Source: JAGQRJ01 sp041402045 (lineage in GTDB: Bacteria > Planctomycetota > J058). From it: a DNA stretch of 50,175 nucleotides. The stretch covers positions 1-50,175 of the forward strand of contig JAWKSZ010000062.1 in the NCBI GenBank assembly GCA_041402045.1, in the 5' to 3' direction. Positions 16,984 to 25,664 of this stretch are shown here, in pieces (positions within the stretch are counted from its first letter, which is position 1; each line of letters starts with the position of its first letter). Made by a program: the position numbers and the translations under genes. The notes below the pieces were generated by a model. That model saw only the letters and a list, made by a program, of their open reading frames with translations. It was not told the origin of the DNA and made no database searches.

Positions 16984-17577
16984 ATGCTCCGTGTCGCCAG
17001 CCTGACCCTGCTTCGCCTGCTGCGGCCCTCGCGCAGGACGGCTACCCCGCGCTGAAGGCCAAGCTCACCGGCGCGAGCGGCAGCTCCAGTGGCTGCAGCA
17101 GAACTACGACCGCCTGCGTGAGGAGCACCTCAGACCTTGCGCCGAGCTGGACAGGTCCTGCGCCAGCTGCGCGAGACCAAGGACGCTGCACAAGAACGAG
17201 GCTGGCCCTCGAGCTCGAAGGAGAGCGAGGGCTGACCACCACCGAGAGCGGGCTCCATCAAGGACCTGAAGCTCGGCGAGGGGCCGACCCCGCAGCAGGG
17301 GCAGGTCGTGGTCGTGCACTACCGCGGCTGGCTCCTCGACGGCACGCAGTTCGACAGCAGCCTCGAGCGCGAGCCGCTGCGCTTCCCGATCGGGCTGCGG
17401 CGGGTGATCGCCGGCTGGGAGGAGGGCCTCGCGAGCATGAAGGTCGGCGGCAAGCTGTCGTGAATCCGCTGGCCCTGCCTACGGCGAGCAGGCCCGCGGC
17501 CCGATCCCGGCCAACGCGACCCTCGTGTTCGAGGTCGAGCTGCTCGCCCCGATCGAAGCCCGGCAAGCAGAAGGTAA
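16984..17577 (+). pseudogene. FKBP-type peptidyl-prolyl isomerase, frameshifted
   Basis: FKBPs speed cis-trans isomerisation of X-Pro bonds. Across frames one reads a leader (MLRVASLTLL), a helical segment (an LQQNYDRLREEHL-like reading) and ALELEGERGLTTTESG, then the FKBP core KDLKLGEGPTPQQGQ, VVVHYRGWLLDGTQFDSS, REPLRFPIG, VIAGWEEGLASMKVGGK, a frame break at about 17459 (in-frame TGA), and AYGEQARGPIPANATLVFEV in the next frame. The layout (signal, helical dimerisation region, FKBP) resembles FkpA/Mip periplasmic isomerases. ATG 16984 has AGGAGG six bases upstream. At least four indels are needed to restore it. The stop near 17575-17577 (TAA) is a guess, because the downstream repeat stays open. 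Confidence 0.75.
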
Positions 17578-17680
17578 ATGGCAGGAAGGCAGGAGGGCAG
17601 GAAGGCAGGAAGGCAGGAAGGCAGAAGGTAAAAGGCAGGAAGGCAGGAGGCTCAGGAAGGCAGGAAGAGCGAGAGGCGAA
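17570..17680. repeat. AGGCAGGA short tandem repeat
   Basis: A purine-rich run of GGCAGGAA and GGCAGGAGG units, with the block GCAGAAGGTAAAWGGCAGG present twice (17567 and 17621 areas). Strand asymmetry is strong (A/G only for long stretches). It lies directly after the broken FKBP gene and has no coding signature. Confidence 0.75.
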
Positions 17681-18217
17681 GGCAGAAAGGCGAAGCCGCC
17701 AGGCGCCGAGAGCGCCGAGGTCGCGCGAAGGGCGTCGCTCCGCCCGCGAGCGCGTCGACCGCGAACGCGGGAGCGCGCGCTCCGCCTGGACAGCGCGCGT
17801 CGCTCCGCCTGAACGCGGCCTGGCTGGCCAGGTGAGACCGCCCGCGCGCTCCGCGTAGTACCCGGACAGGGACAGCCGACGCGAAGGGGGCCGAAGGCGG
17901 AGCTACCCTCCTCACCCCACCTCGAGAGCGGTCTCGCGCAGGCGGAGCCTCGGCGTAGCCTCTGCGGCCTCTGCGCCTCGGCGGTTCAGCGCATCTGCCG
18001 CCGCAGGCCGCCAGGGCTCGAGGCGCGTCTGCCCGCCTGCGACCGCCGGGCTCGAGGACGTCTGCCACTGACCGCCGGGCTCGAGGACGTCTGCCCGCCT
18101 GCGACCGCCGGGCTCGAGCGCGTCTGCCGCCTTGGACCGCCGGGCTCGACGCGTCCGCACCGACCGCCGACCTCGAGCAACTGCCGCCCTCGCACCGCGA
18201 GGCCGCGAGCCGCCAGC
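17581..18217. other. Gene-free repeat region
   Basis: About 640 bp with no supportable gene between the FKBP remnant and the kynurenine monooxygenase gene. It contains the end of the AGGCAGGA repeat, fragments of a CCGAGGCGCAGAGG-type dispersed repeat (about 17700-17722, and inverted at 17956-17985, where CCTCTGCGCCTCGGCGG is read), and six imperfect 27-34-bp units with CTCGAG cores (17993-18180). Frames are open by composition only. Confidence 0.7.
17993..18180. repeat. Imperfect 27-34-bp tandem repeats with CTCGAG core
   Basis: Six copies of GACCGCCGGGCTCGAGGACG-like units, with GGGCTCGA starting at about 18014, 18048, 18077, 18110 and 18142 and a diverged copy near 18169. The periods of 34, 29, 33, 32 and 27 bp are irregular. 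Each unit holds the palindrome CTCGAG or a one-base variant. They lie just downstream of the kynurenine monooxygenase stop. Confidence 0.7.
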
Positions 18218-19585
18218 TCAGAACTGGAGCGAGATCCCCTGCTGCTGCAGCCAGGGGCTGAGCCGCTCCTCGATCAGCGCGCGCCCACGCTCGAGGTCGG
18301 CGGCGTCGGGGTCCTCGATCCCGGCGCAGAGCGTGTCCAGGATCCCGTCGTGGATTCGACCCGCCTCCTGCGCCAGGGCGTAGGGGATCGAGCTGTAGAC
18401 CACCATGGCGTAGCGCGAGCGGAACTGCTGGGGGTAGGCCTTCTCCAGCCGCGACTCCACGGCCTTGCGCAGGCGGAACGCAGGGTCGCCGACCTTGTCG
18501 CGCATCTCCACGTAGTTCTCGAGGGCCATGTCCGCGATCGCGTCGCCGTTGGGCTTGCGCCGGGCGCTGTAGCGCGCGAAGAGCTGGTCCAGCGGCGTGT
18601 CGCTGAGGAGCTGAGCAGGACCGCGCAGTCCTCGAACCCCGCGTTCAGCCCCTGTCCCGAAGAAGGGCACGATCGCGTGGGCCGCGTCCCCTACGAGCAG
18701 CGTGGTCTCCCCCACGTGCCAGGGCGCGCAGCGCACGGTGCCCAGGTGCCCCCGTGGAGGCTCCTGCGAGGAACCGCGTCCACGTAGTCGCCGAGGCGGC
18801 ACCGCCTCGGCGTAGTGTCGCTCGAAGACCGCACGGCAGCGGGGGTGGTCAGGTTCGCGAAGCTCTCCTCCCCCCTCGTGGGGCAGGTAGAGGGTCCCGG
18901 TGAAGCTCCCGCCCTGGTTCGGGAGCCCCATGAGGAAGTGCCGGCCCCGGGGCCAAATGTGCAGCGCCCGGACCTCCATGCAGTAGTTCCCCTCGGGGGT
19001 CTCGGGGAACAAGAGCTCCTTGTAGCCGTCGGGGAGCATGTCCATGGACTCGCGGAAGCCGTCGACCGCGTGCATGCCCCCGCGCACCGCCGAGGGCGCG
19101 CCGTCGGCGCCGAACAGGTGCGGCGTCGTGAGCCGCCGCGACGCCCCGTCGGGGGTGGTCACGGTCAGGCTCCCCGCGTGCACGTCGACGTCGGAGACGG
19201 CGTGCTCGAAGTGCACCCGGACCCCGTCCCGCTCGGCAATGTCGAGCAGGTAGCGGTTCAGGTCCCCGCGGGAGACCGAGTAGTTGCACTCGCGGTCGTC
19301 CTTGCCGTAGGGCTGATACGCGAGCTCGCCGTCCTCGGTGTGCATCATGCGCCCGTACACGGGCACGGTGATCTCGAGCACCTGGTCCTTGAGCCCGAGC
19401 AGCTCCAGCGCGCGCAGCCCACGCGCGGTGAGCACGAGGTTGATCGAGCGCCCGGCGGCGCCCTCGATCAGGCGCAGGTCGGAGCGCCGCTCGTAGAGGT
19501 CCACGCTCCAGCCGCGGCGCGCGAGGAGCACGCCCAGCACACAGCCCACGGGGCCCCCGCCCACGACGATCGCTCGCTCGCTCAT
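18218..19585 (-). CDS. kmo: Kynurenine 3-monooxygenase
   Basis: 455 residues as read. It is an FAD-dependent aromatic hydroxylase that converts kynurenine to 3-hydroxykynurenine in the kynurenine route from tryptophan to quinolinate/NAD. Evidence is the FAD motif VGGGPVGCVLG (8-18), GRSINLVLTARG (the KMO-specific substrate-side motif), GDAAHAIVPFFG and a hydrophobic C-terminal region. Between about 18600 and 18870 several compensating indels garble conserved segments: GQGLNAGFEDCAVL is legible only one frame over (the given frame reads GTGAERGVRGLRGP), and ESFANLTTPAAVR likewise. The overall frame survives, so the gene looks open but its given sequence there is unlikely to be functional. ATG 19585 has GGAGG upstream. 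No other kynurenine gene is adjacent. Confidence 0.85.
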   Translation of the reverse strand: MSERAIVVGGGPVGCVLGVLLARRGWSVDLYERRSDLRLIEGAAGRSINLVLTARGLRALELLGLKDQVLEITVPVYGRMMHTEDGELAYQPYGKDDRECNYSVSRGDLNRYLLDIAERDGVRVHFEHAVSDVDVHAGSLTVTTPDGASRRLTTPHLFGADGAPSAVRGGMHAVDGFRESMDMLPDGYKELLFPETPEGNYCMEVRALHIWPRGRHFLMGLPNQGGSFTGTLYLPHEGGGELREPDHPRCRAVFERHYAEAVPPRRLRGRGSSQEPPRGHLGTVRCAPWHVGETTLLVGDAAHAIVPFFGTGAERGVRGLRGPAQLLSDTPLDQLFARYSARRKPNGDAIADMALENYVEMRDKVGDPAFRLRKAVESRLEKAYPQQFRSRYAMVVYSSIPYALAQEAGRIHDGILDTLCAGIEDPDAADLERGRALIEERLSPWLQQQGISLQF

Positions 19586-19660
19586 GTGGTCCTCCGGAGC
19601 CCGAGGGTATAGCGAAACCCGGGCGGGTGCGACCGCCGGGGCTGCGCCTGGATCGCAGGC

Positions 19661-22477
19661 TCAGCGCCCGCGGGCCGCCTCGTCCAGGAGCCGCGCGCAG
19701 CCAGGCTCCGCGCCGTAGTCGGCCCGCAGCTCGGGCAGCACCCGCTCCAGGCTCCCGTCGCCCCGGGCGCCGCGCAGGGTCGCGCTCAAGGCCTCGCGGG
19801 CGCGGAACCGCGCCCACTCCCCGAGGACCCCGGGGGCGTCCACGTAGGCCACGTAACGCGGGCCGCGCCGGGCAGGGTCCTCGCGCTCGAGGTCGAGCAG
19901 CTTGGGGCCGAGCTCCTCGAGGGCGTCCAGGGGGACCGCCGGCTCGCCGAGCTCCTCCTGCGCCGCGTCGAGGGCCTTGCCCAGCGCGCCGCGGGAGAGC
20001 CCGAAGTCGCCGCCCCGGCGCGCGCCGACCGCGCGTAGGGACTCCCCGACGAACACGGCCAGGCGCAGGGAGGTCTCGTCGTAGGGGACCCCCAAGCTGC
20101 TGGTGCGGTGCTGGGCCTGGACGTGGTCCTGGCACTGGAGGCCGGTGAAGTCGGGGCACGGTCCATGATCTCGCGGCGGCGGCGGCGGCGGCGGCGGTTG
20201 TCCGCCCGGAGGCGGCCCCCCGGGGCCCGGTCGGCCGCCGGGGCCGGGGCGCGGGCGGGGCTCCGGCCGGCGCGGAGCCTCGGGGGGGTGCGGGCCCCGG
20301 GCGAGCACGGCGACGGCGCGGTCGTCGATCAGCTTGAGCGCGGTGTTCGTCGGGCGGCGGGCGTCGGGCCCGACCACCACCGCCACCAGCGGCACGTTGA
20401 GCGCGCGGGCCTCCTCGACGGCGCGGCCCCAGTCCTGGGCGTAGGCCGGCGCGCGCTTGCTGGCCTCGAGCCGCTCGAGCCGCTCGAGCAGCCAACGCGG
20501 CGGCGGCGCGGCGTGGGCCTCCTGGGGCAGCTCCCGCGGCGTGGGCGGCGGGGCGTCGCGCGGGGGCGGCGGCGGCTCACGCCGCGGCGGCGGGCCGGGG
20601 TCGTGCGGCGGGTCCTCCGGCTCGGAGGTCTCTGGGGCGGGGTCGAGCACCGGCTCGTCGACCGGCTGCTCGTCGGCGGGCTCGTCGACCGGCTGCTCGT
20701 CGGCGGGTTGCTCGCCGGCGGGCTGCTCGTCGGGCTGCTCGTCGATGGGTTGCTCGTCTGCGGGGTGCTCGTCGGCGGGTTGCTCCACGAGCGTGGCGGT
20801 CGGGGTCTCGTCGGCGGGGAGCGGCAGGCCGGGAGCGGGCTCGGGCTCCGGGTCCGCGGGGGCGGGTTCGGGGTCCGGCGCGGGCTCCGCGGGGGCGGGC
20901 TCGGGGTCGTCGAGGAGCGCGCTCGCGGCCGGGGAGGGACCGCCCTCCATGGCGGCGAGGCGCGCCTCGAGCTGCGCCTGGGCCTGCGAGCTGCGCCAGG
21001 CCAGGACCCCGGCCAGGAGCACGACCAGCCCCGCCGCGGCCAGCGCTCCGGTCCCCAGCGGGTTCTTGCGCGCCGCGCGCTGGGCGCGGGTCACGAGGCT
21101 CGGGCGCGCCCCGACGATCGCCAGGTTCTTCTGCCAGCGGGTGAGGTCGCGCAGCAGCTGCCCGGCCGAGGCGTAGCGGTCCTCGCGCTCCTTCTCCAGG
21201 CACTTGAGCACGATCGTCTCGAGGTCGGGGTCCAGGTCCGGGACGATCGAGCGCAGCGGCGGCGCGGGCTTGGTCATGATCTCCATGACCAGGGCCGCCA
21301 GCGTCTGGCCCGCGAACGGGCGCTGCCCGCTGAGCATGTGATACAGGGTCGCGCCCAGGCCGTAGACGTCGGTGCGCTCGTCGATCTTGTGGCGGTCGGC
21401 GTCGGCCTGCTCCGGCGACATGTAGGCCGGGGTGCCGAGCATGGCCCCGGACTGGGTCAGCGAGAGCGTCGGCGCGGCCTCGCCCCGGAGCTTCGCCAGC
21501 CCGAAGTCGGTGAGCAGCGGGTGCCCGTCCTGGTCGAGGAGCACGTTCTGCGGCTTGAGGTCGCGGTGCAGCACGCCTTGCTCGTGGGCGTAGGCCAGGG
21601 CGTCCGCGATCCCGATCGCGATCTCGACGGCTTCCTCCGCCGGGAGGCGTCCTTCGCGGTCGATCCGCTGATCGAGGTCCTCCCCGGCCACGAACTCGAG
21701 CACCATGTACGGGCTGCCGGCGGCCTCGCCGTGCTCGAGGACGGCGACCACGTGGGGGTGCTCCAGGCGCGAAGCCGTGGTGGCCTCGATCCGGAAGCGC
21801 TGCAGCTCCGCCGGGTGCGCGACCCCCGAGAGCAGGACCTTGATCGCCACCAGGCTCCCGTCCGGGGCGGCGGCGCGGTAGACCACGCCCATGCCGCCGC
21901 GGCCGAGCTCGCCCTGGATCGTGTAGCCCGGGATCTCGGGGGCCGCCGAGCGCTGGCGGTTGCTGGGTCGCGGGCCCGGCGGGGGCGCGGTGACGTCGCT
22001 GCCCGGCTCGAGCAGGAGGGCCGTGGGCCCGCTGCTCGCGTCCGCGGCCTGTCCGGGGGGCGGGACGGTCGTGAGCCCCAGCGGCGTCGGCGGCGCGCTG
22101 GCCACGGTGCGGTCGGGATCCGGCGCGGCGGCCCGGGTGGAGGCGAGCCCGGCGGCGTCGGCGAGCGGCGGCTCCATGTAGGTCATGTTGGGGTCGGCCA
22201 CCGTGGGGGTCTCGGACGGCTGGTCCCAGCGGGTCGCGCCGTGGTCGCTTCCGGAGGACGACTCCGCGCGCAGGATCTGGTGGTAGAGCTCGCGCACCGA
22301 GGAGCGGGTCCCCGGGTCGAGGCGTCGCGAGAGCTGGGCCAGGAGGTCCGAGGGCTCACCCCGGGCCACGGCCCCCTCGTGCTCGGCGCGGGCGGCCTGC
22401 ACCTGGGCACGGCTCACCAGGCCCCGGGACTCGGCGGAGCTCAAGACCAGGGATTCGACGCGGGCTCGTGGGGTCAC
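19661..22477 (-). CDS. Ser/Thr protein kinase with membrane helix, acidic repeats and thioredoxin-like C-terminal region
   Basis: About 938 residues from GTG 22477; a TTG at 22513 adds 12. An N-terminal helical region (GLVSRAQVQAARAE) precedes a complete kinase domain: LGRGGMGVVYRA, AIKVLL, VLHRDLKPQNVLL, TDFGLAKL and GTPAYMSPEQ. One membrane helix (NPLGTGALAAAGLVVLLAGV) follows, then Pro/Glu repeats and about a dozen EQPADEQPVDEP-type units. The distal part starts with YAQDWGRAVEEARALNVPLV, which resembles the first strand and helix of thioredoxin-like folds, then a Pro/Gly hinge and a helical end with CPDFTGLQC. With the kinase inside the cell, the C-terminal half would lie outside and could act as sensor. 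The start choice is uncertain. Confidence 0.88.
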   Translation of the reverse strand: MTPRARVESLVLSSAESRGLVSRAQVQAARAEHEGAVARGEPSDLLAQLSRRLDPGTRSSVRELYHQILRAESSSGSDHGATRWDQPSETPTVADPNMTYMEPPLADAAGLASTRAAAPDPDRTVASAPPTPLGLTTVPPPGQAADASSGPTALLLEPGSDVTAPPPGPRPSNRQRSAAPEIPGYTIQGELGRGGMGVVYRAAAPDGSLVAIKVLLSGVAHPAELQRFRIEATTASRLEHPHVVAVLEHGEAAGSPYMVLEFVAGEDLDQRIDREGRLPAEEAVEIAIGIADALAYAHEQGVLHRDLKPQNVLLDQDGHPLLTDFGLAKLRGEAAPTLSLTQSGAMLGTPAYMSPEQADADRHKIDERTDVYGLGATLYHMLSGQRPFAGQTLAALVMEIMTKPAPPLRSIVPDLDPDLETIVLKCLEKEREDRYASAGQLLRDLTRWQKNLAIVGARPSLVTRAQRAARKNPLGTGALAAAGLVVLLAGVLAWRSSQAQAQLEARLAAMEGGPSPAASALLDDPEPAPAEPAPDPEPAPADPEPEPAPGLPLPADETPTATLVEQPADEHPADEQPIDEQPDEQPAGEQPADEQPVDEPADEQPVDEPVLDPAPETSEPEDPPHDPGPPPRREPPPPPRDAPPPTPRELPQEAHAAPPPRWLLERLERLEASKRAPAYAQDWGRAVEEARALNVPLVAVVVGPDARRPTNTALKLIDDRAVAVLARGPHPPEAPRRPEPRPRPGPGGRPGPGGPPPGGQPPPPPPPPRDHGPCPDFTGLQCQDHVQAQHRTSSLGVPYDETSLRLAVFVGESLRAVGARRGGDFGLSRGALGKALDAAQEELGEPAVPLDALEELGPKLLDLEREDPARRGPRYVAYVDAPGVLGEWARFRAREALSATLRGARGDGSLERVLPELRADYGAEPGCARLLDEAARGR

Positions 22478-22647
22478 TGCGTTCAGCTTGGGCGGGCCTC
22501 CGCCTGCTTTCAACCCCTCCCGCGCGGGACGGTTTCGCCCTTCCTGAGCCCGCGGCTAACTTCAGCGGGGACAACGCAGGCCGGACGGGCGACAGCCGGG
22601 CCGCAGGCCCAGCGCCCTCGCTGGCGCCGGGCGGCGGTCGCTCCCGG

Positions 22648-25113
22648 CTACTCGGCCGGGCGCTGGGGGAGGCGCCACACCTCGCGGGCGTACTCGTGGA
22701 TCGTGCGGTCGCTGGAGAAGCGCCCGACCCGCGCCGTGTTCAGCACCGCGCTCCGGGTCCAGCCCCGGGTGTCGCGCCAGAGGTCCTCGACCTGTCGCTG
22801 GGCCTGGCAGTAGGAGTTGAAGTCGGCGAGCACGAGGTAGTGATCGCGCTCGAGGAGCGCGTCCACCAGGGGGTGGAACAACCCAGGCTGCCGCGAGAAC
22901 AAGGGCCCGCACAGCGCGTCGAGCACCTCGCGCACGCGCTCGTTGTGCTCGTAGATCCCGCGCGGACGGTAGCCCTCCTGGCGCAGCGCGGCGACCTGGT
23001 CCGCGGTCAGCCCGAACAGGAAGAAGTTGTCGTCCCCGACCTCCTCGCGGATCTCGACGTTGGCCCCGTCGAGGGTCCCGATCGTGAGCGCGCCGTTGAG
23101 CGCGAACTTCATGTTCCCGGTGCCCGAGGCCTCGTAGCCGGCGGTCGAGATCTGCTCCGAGAGGTCGGCGGCGGTCACGATCGGCTGGGCCAGGCTCACG
23201 CGGTAGTTCTCGAGGAACGCGACCTTCAGCCGCCCGCGCACGAGGTTGTCCTGGTTGATCGTCTCCTGCAGGCTCGTGAACAGCCGGATCACGAGCTTGG
23301 CCACGTCGTAGTCCGCGGCGGCCTTGCCGGCCACGATCACCGTGCGCGGCACGAAGTCCCCGTTGGGGTCGGCGCGGATCCGCAGGTACTGGTCGACGGT
23401 GAACAGCGCCAGGAGCAGCTGGCGCTTGTACTCGTGGATCCGCTTGATCTGGGCGTCGAACAGGCTGTCGGGGTCGAGGACCAGGCCCTGGGTGCGCTGG
23501 GCGTAGGCGCAGAGCTTGACCTTGTTCGCGCGCTTGATCGCGCGGTAGCGCTCGAGGAACCCGTCGTCCTCGGCCAGGGGCTCGAGCTGACGCAGCTGGT
23601 CCAGGTCCTTGATCCAGTCCTGGTTGCCGAGGTGCTCCTGGATCAGGGCGCTGAGCTCGGGGTTGGCCTGGTGGATCCAGCGCCGGGGGGTGATCCCGTT
23701 GGTCTTGTTGTTGAAGCGCTCGGGCCAGAGGTCGGCGAAGTCCTTGAGCACACCCTTGCGCAGCAGCTCGGTGTGCAGCGCGGCCACGCCGTTGATCGAG
23801 CTGCTGGCGACCACCGAGAGGTGGGCCATGCGCACGCGGCGCTCGGCGTCGTGGCTGATGATCGACATGCGCCCGACGGCGCCCTCGTCGTGGGGCAGCT
23901 TGAAGCGCACGAAGTCGCCGAAGCGCCGGTCGATCTCCTGCAGGATCTGCATGTGCCGCGGGAGCAGCGTTGCGATCTGGTGGTAGCCCCAGGTCTCGAG
24001 CGCCTCCGGCAGGAGGGTGTGGTTCGTGTAGCAGAAGGTGCGGCTGGTAATGTCCCAGGCCTGGTCCCAGGGCAGCCTGTAGCGGTCGAGGAGCAGCCGC
24101 ATGAGCTCGGGGATCGAGATCGCGGGGTGGGTGTCGTTGAGCTGGATCACCAGCCGCTCGTGGAGGGTGTCGAGGCTGGAGCAGGCCTTGAGGTGCCGGC
24201 GCAGGAGGTCCTGGAGCGTGGCCGAGGCGAGGAAATACTGCTGCTTGAGGCGCAGGAGCTGCCCGGCCTCGGTGCGCTCGGCGGGGTAGAGCACCTTGGT
24301 GATCGTCTCCGCCTGGACCAGCCCGGCCGCGGCGCCCAGGAAGTCGCCGCTGTGGAACACGTCGAGGTTCACCCCGCTGTCGAGGGGGCGCGCCTCCCAC
24401 AGGCGCAGGGTGTTCACGGTGCGGGTGTGGAAGCCGCACACCGGCATGTCGTGGGGCACCGCGAGCACGCGCTCGCTGCCGTTCCAGGCGAACTGCAGCT
24501 GGCCCTGCTCGTCCTGGCTGGCGTCGACGTTGCCGAAGAACTGGACCTCGACCGCCTCGTCGGCGCGGCGCACCTCCCAGGGGTTGCCCCAGCGCAGCCA
24601 GTCGTCGGGCTGCTCGGTCTGCCAGCCGTCGACGATCCGCTGGCGGAACAGGCCGAACTCGTAGCGCAGCCCGTAGCCGTAGGCGGGGTAGTCGTGGGTC
24701 GCCATGGAGTCGAGGAAGCAAGCCGCGAGGCGGCCCAGGCCCCCGGAGCCCAAGGCGGAGGCGTTCTCCTGCTCCTCCATGGTCTCGAGCTGCGCCCCGG
24801 CCTCGTCCAGCGCGGTGCGGACCTCGTCCTCCAGGTCGAGGGCCTGCACCGACGAGCGCAGCAGCCGCCCGAGGAGGAACTCCATGGAGAGGTAGCACAC
24901 GCGGCGCACGTCCGGCTTCGCGTAGCGCTCCTCGGTCTCGACCCAGCGCTGCATGATCTCGCCGCGCAGCGCGGCCACCAGCGACTCGTAGAGCTCGTCG
25001 GGCGCGGCGGTGGTCATGCGCCGCCCGTGGTCGGCCCGCAGGTGCGTGCGCAGATCCTCGGTGAGGGAGCTCGCGGTGGTGAGCCGCTGGGTCAGGGCGT
25101 TGTGCTCGGTCAT
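22648..25113 (-). CDS. glgP: Glycogen/alpha-glucan phosphorylase
   Basis: 821 residues, typical for the GT35 family. It releases glucose-1-phosphate from alpha-1,4-glucan ends using pyridoxal phosphate. Evidence is the N-terminal VCYLSMEFLLGRLL, GNPWEV, IQLNDTHPAISIPELMRLL, NGITPRRW, RIHEYKRQLL and the PLP-lysine motif EASGTGNMKFALNG followed by GTLDGANVEI and NFFLFGL. ATG 25113 has GGGGAGG about four to ten bases upstream. It sits 170 bp downstream of the kinase start on the same strand but is probably transcribed on its own. It indicates glycogen or maltodextrin use. It is intact, with no frameshifts. Confidence 0.97.
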   Translation of the reverse strand: MTEHNALTQRLTTASSLTEDLRTHLRADHGRRMTTAAPDELYESLVAALRGEIMQRWVETEERYAKPDVRRVCYLSMEFLLGRLLRSSVQALDLEDEVRTALDEAGAQLETMEEQENASALGSGGLGRLAACFLDSMATHDYPAYGYGLRYEFGLFRQRIVDGWQTEQPDDWLRWGNPWEVRRADEAVEVQFFGNVDASQDEQGQLQFAWNGSERVLAVPHDMPVCGFHTRTVNTLRLWEARPLDSGVNLDVFHSGDFLGAAAGLVQAETITKVLYPAERTEAGQLLRLKQQYFLASATLQDLLRRHLKACSSLDTLHERLVIQLNDTHPAISIPELMRLLLDRYRLPWDQAWDITSRTFCYTNHTLLPEALETWGYHQIATLLPRHMQILQEIDRRFGDFVRFKLPHDEGAVGRMSIISHDAERRVRMAHLSVVASSSINGVAALHTELLRKGVLKDFADLWPERFNNKTNGITPRRWIHQANPELSALIQEHLGNQDWIKDLDQLRQLEPLAEDDGFLERYRAIKRANKVKLCAYAQRTQGLVLDPDSLFDAQIKRIHEYKRQLLLALFTVDQYLRIRADPNGDFVPRTVIVAGKAAADYDVAKLVIRLFTSLQETINQDNLVRGRLKVAFLENYRVSLAQPIVTAADLSEQISTAGYEASGTGNMKFALNGALTIGTLDGANVEIREEVGDDNFFLFGLTADQVAALRQEGYRPRGIYEHNERVREVLDALCGPLFSRQPGLFHPLVDALLERDHYLVLADFNSYCQAQRQVEDLWRDTRGWTRSAVLNTARVGRFSSDRTIHEYAREVWRLPQRPAE

Positions 25114-25236
25114 GGGGCCTCCCCTGCAGGGGGGGACACCCTACACCGAGAGCCCAGGACGGGGGACCGTCGGGGCCGTCGACCCGTCGTTCGCCGGCCA
25201 CACGGGCCCGCGTTGCTCCCTCCGCACGCCGAGCGG

Positions 25237-25296
25237 CCCCGCTCCAGTCTTCGGGGGTCGGGGAAGCCCGGAGCGGAGCTCAACGGGCTGCTGCCC
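25237..25296. repeat. Internally deleted relative of the 163-bp element
   Basis: GTCTTCGGGGGTCGG (25247-25261) and GAGCGGAGCTCAACGGGCTGCT (described by position: 25271-25292, 19 of 22 bases alike) match the left part and right end of the element at 31306-31468 with the middle missing. It lies in the intergenic region upstream of glgP. Short matches, so the relationship is probable, not certain. Confidence 0.5.
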
Positions 25297-25334
25297 AGGA
25301 GCCAGGGACGCTGCGCGACGGCCGCCAGGAGCGA

Positions 25335-25454
25335 CTAGGGGTCGCTGGCCTCCACCCGGGGAGGGGTGAGCACGGCGGGGGCCTCGGACCACGCGGCGTA
25401 GGCGCTGAAGCTCAACAGGACGCTCAGCGCCACCAAGGTGGCGATTCGGTTCAT
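25335..25454 (-). CDS. 39-residue single-helix peptide, hypothetical
   Basis: ATG 25454 to TAG 25335 encodes a 39-aa peptide with a basic start (MNRIATLV), a hydrophobic helix (LVALSVLLSFSAYAAW, about 7-22) and a short acidic/Pro tail (EAPAVLTPPRVEASDP). It looks like a signal-anchored or exported mini-protein. A GAGG lies seven bases before the ATG, and a hairpin (25507-25531) lies upstream. It is oriented like mutM and glgP. Coding is judged from the start, Shine-Dalgarno-like site and hydrophobic pattern only. Confidence 0.5.
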   Translation of the reverse strand: MNRIATLVALSVLLSFSAYAAWSEAPAVLTPPRVEASDP

Positions 25455-25506
25455 GGGGTTGCCTCGCTGCGGCCGGGACTGCCGCGGTGCGGGGGCGAGA
25501 AGCGAA

Positions 25507-25531
25507 CTCGGTGCCGCGACGGGGCACCGAG
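25507..25531 (-). terminator. Hairpin downstream of mutM
   Basis: A 9-bp perfect stem (CTCGGTGCC at 25507-25515, GGCACCGAG at 25523-25531) with a seven-base loop, followed on the minus strand by AGTTCGCTTCTCG. It lies 134 bases past the mutM stop and just ahead of the 39-aa ORF. It may end the mutM transcript. The T-tract is poor. Confidence 0.45.
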
Positions 25532-25664
25532 CCGTCGAGGGTTAGCGGGGTGCGTTGCACTGCGGTTTCGTCGGTCTCGCGGATTCAGGGCGTGGGTGCC
25601 ACATGAGGGTCCAGGTGTCCGCTGTCGACGGGGCGCAGAAGCACGGGCGTCGCGGCCCGCTGCC

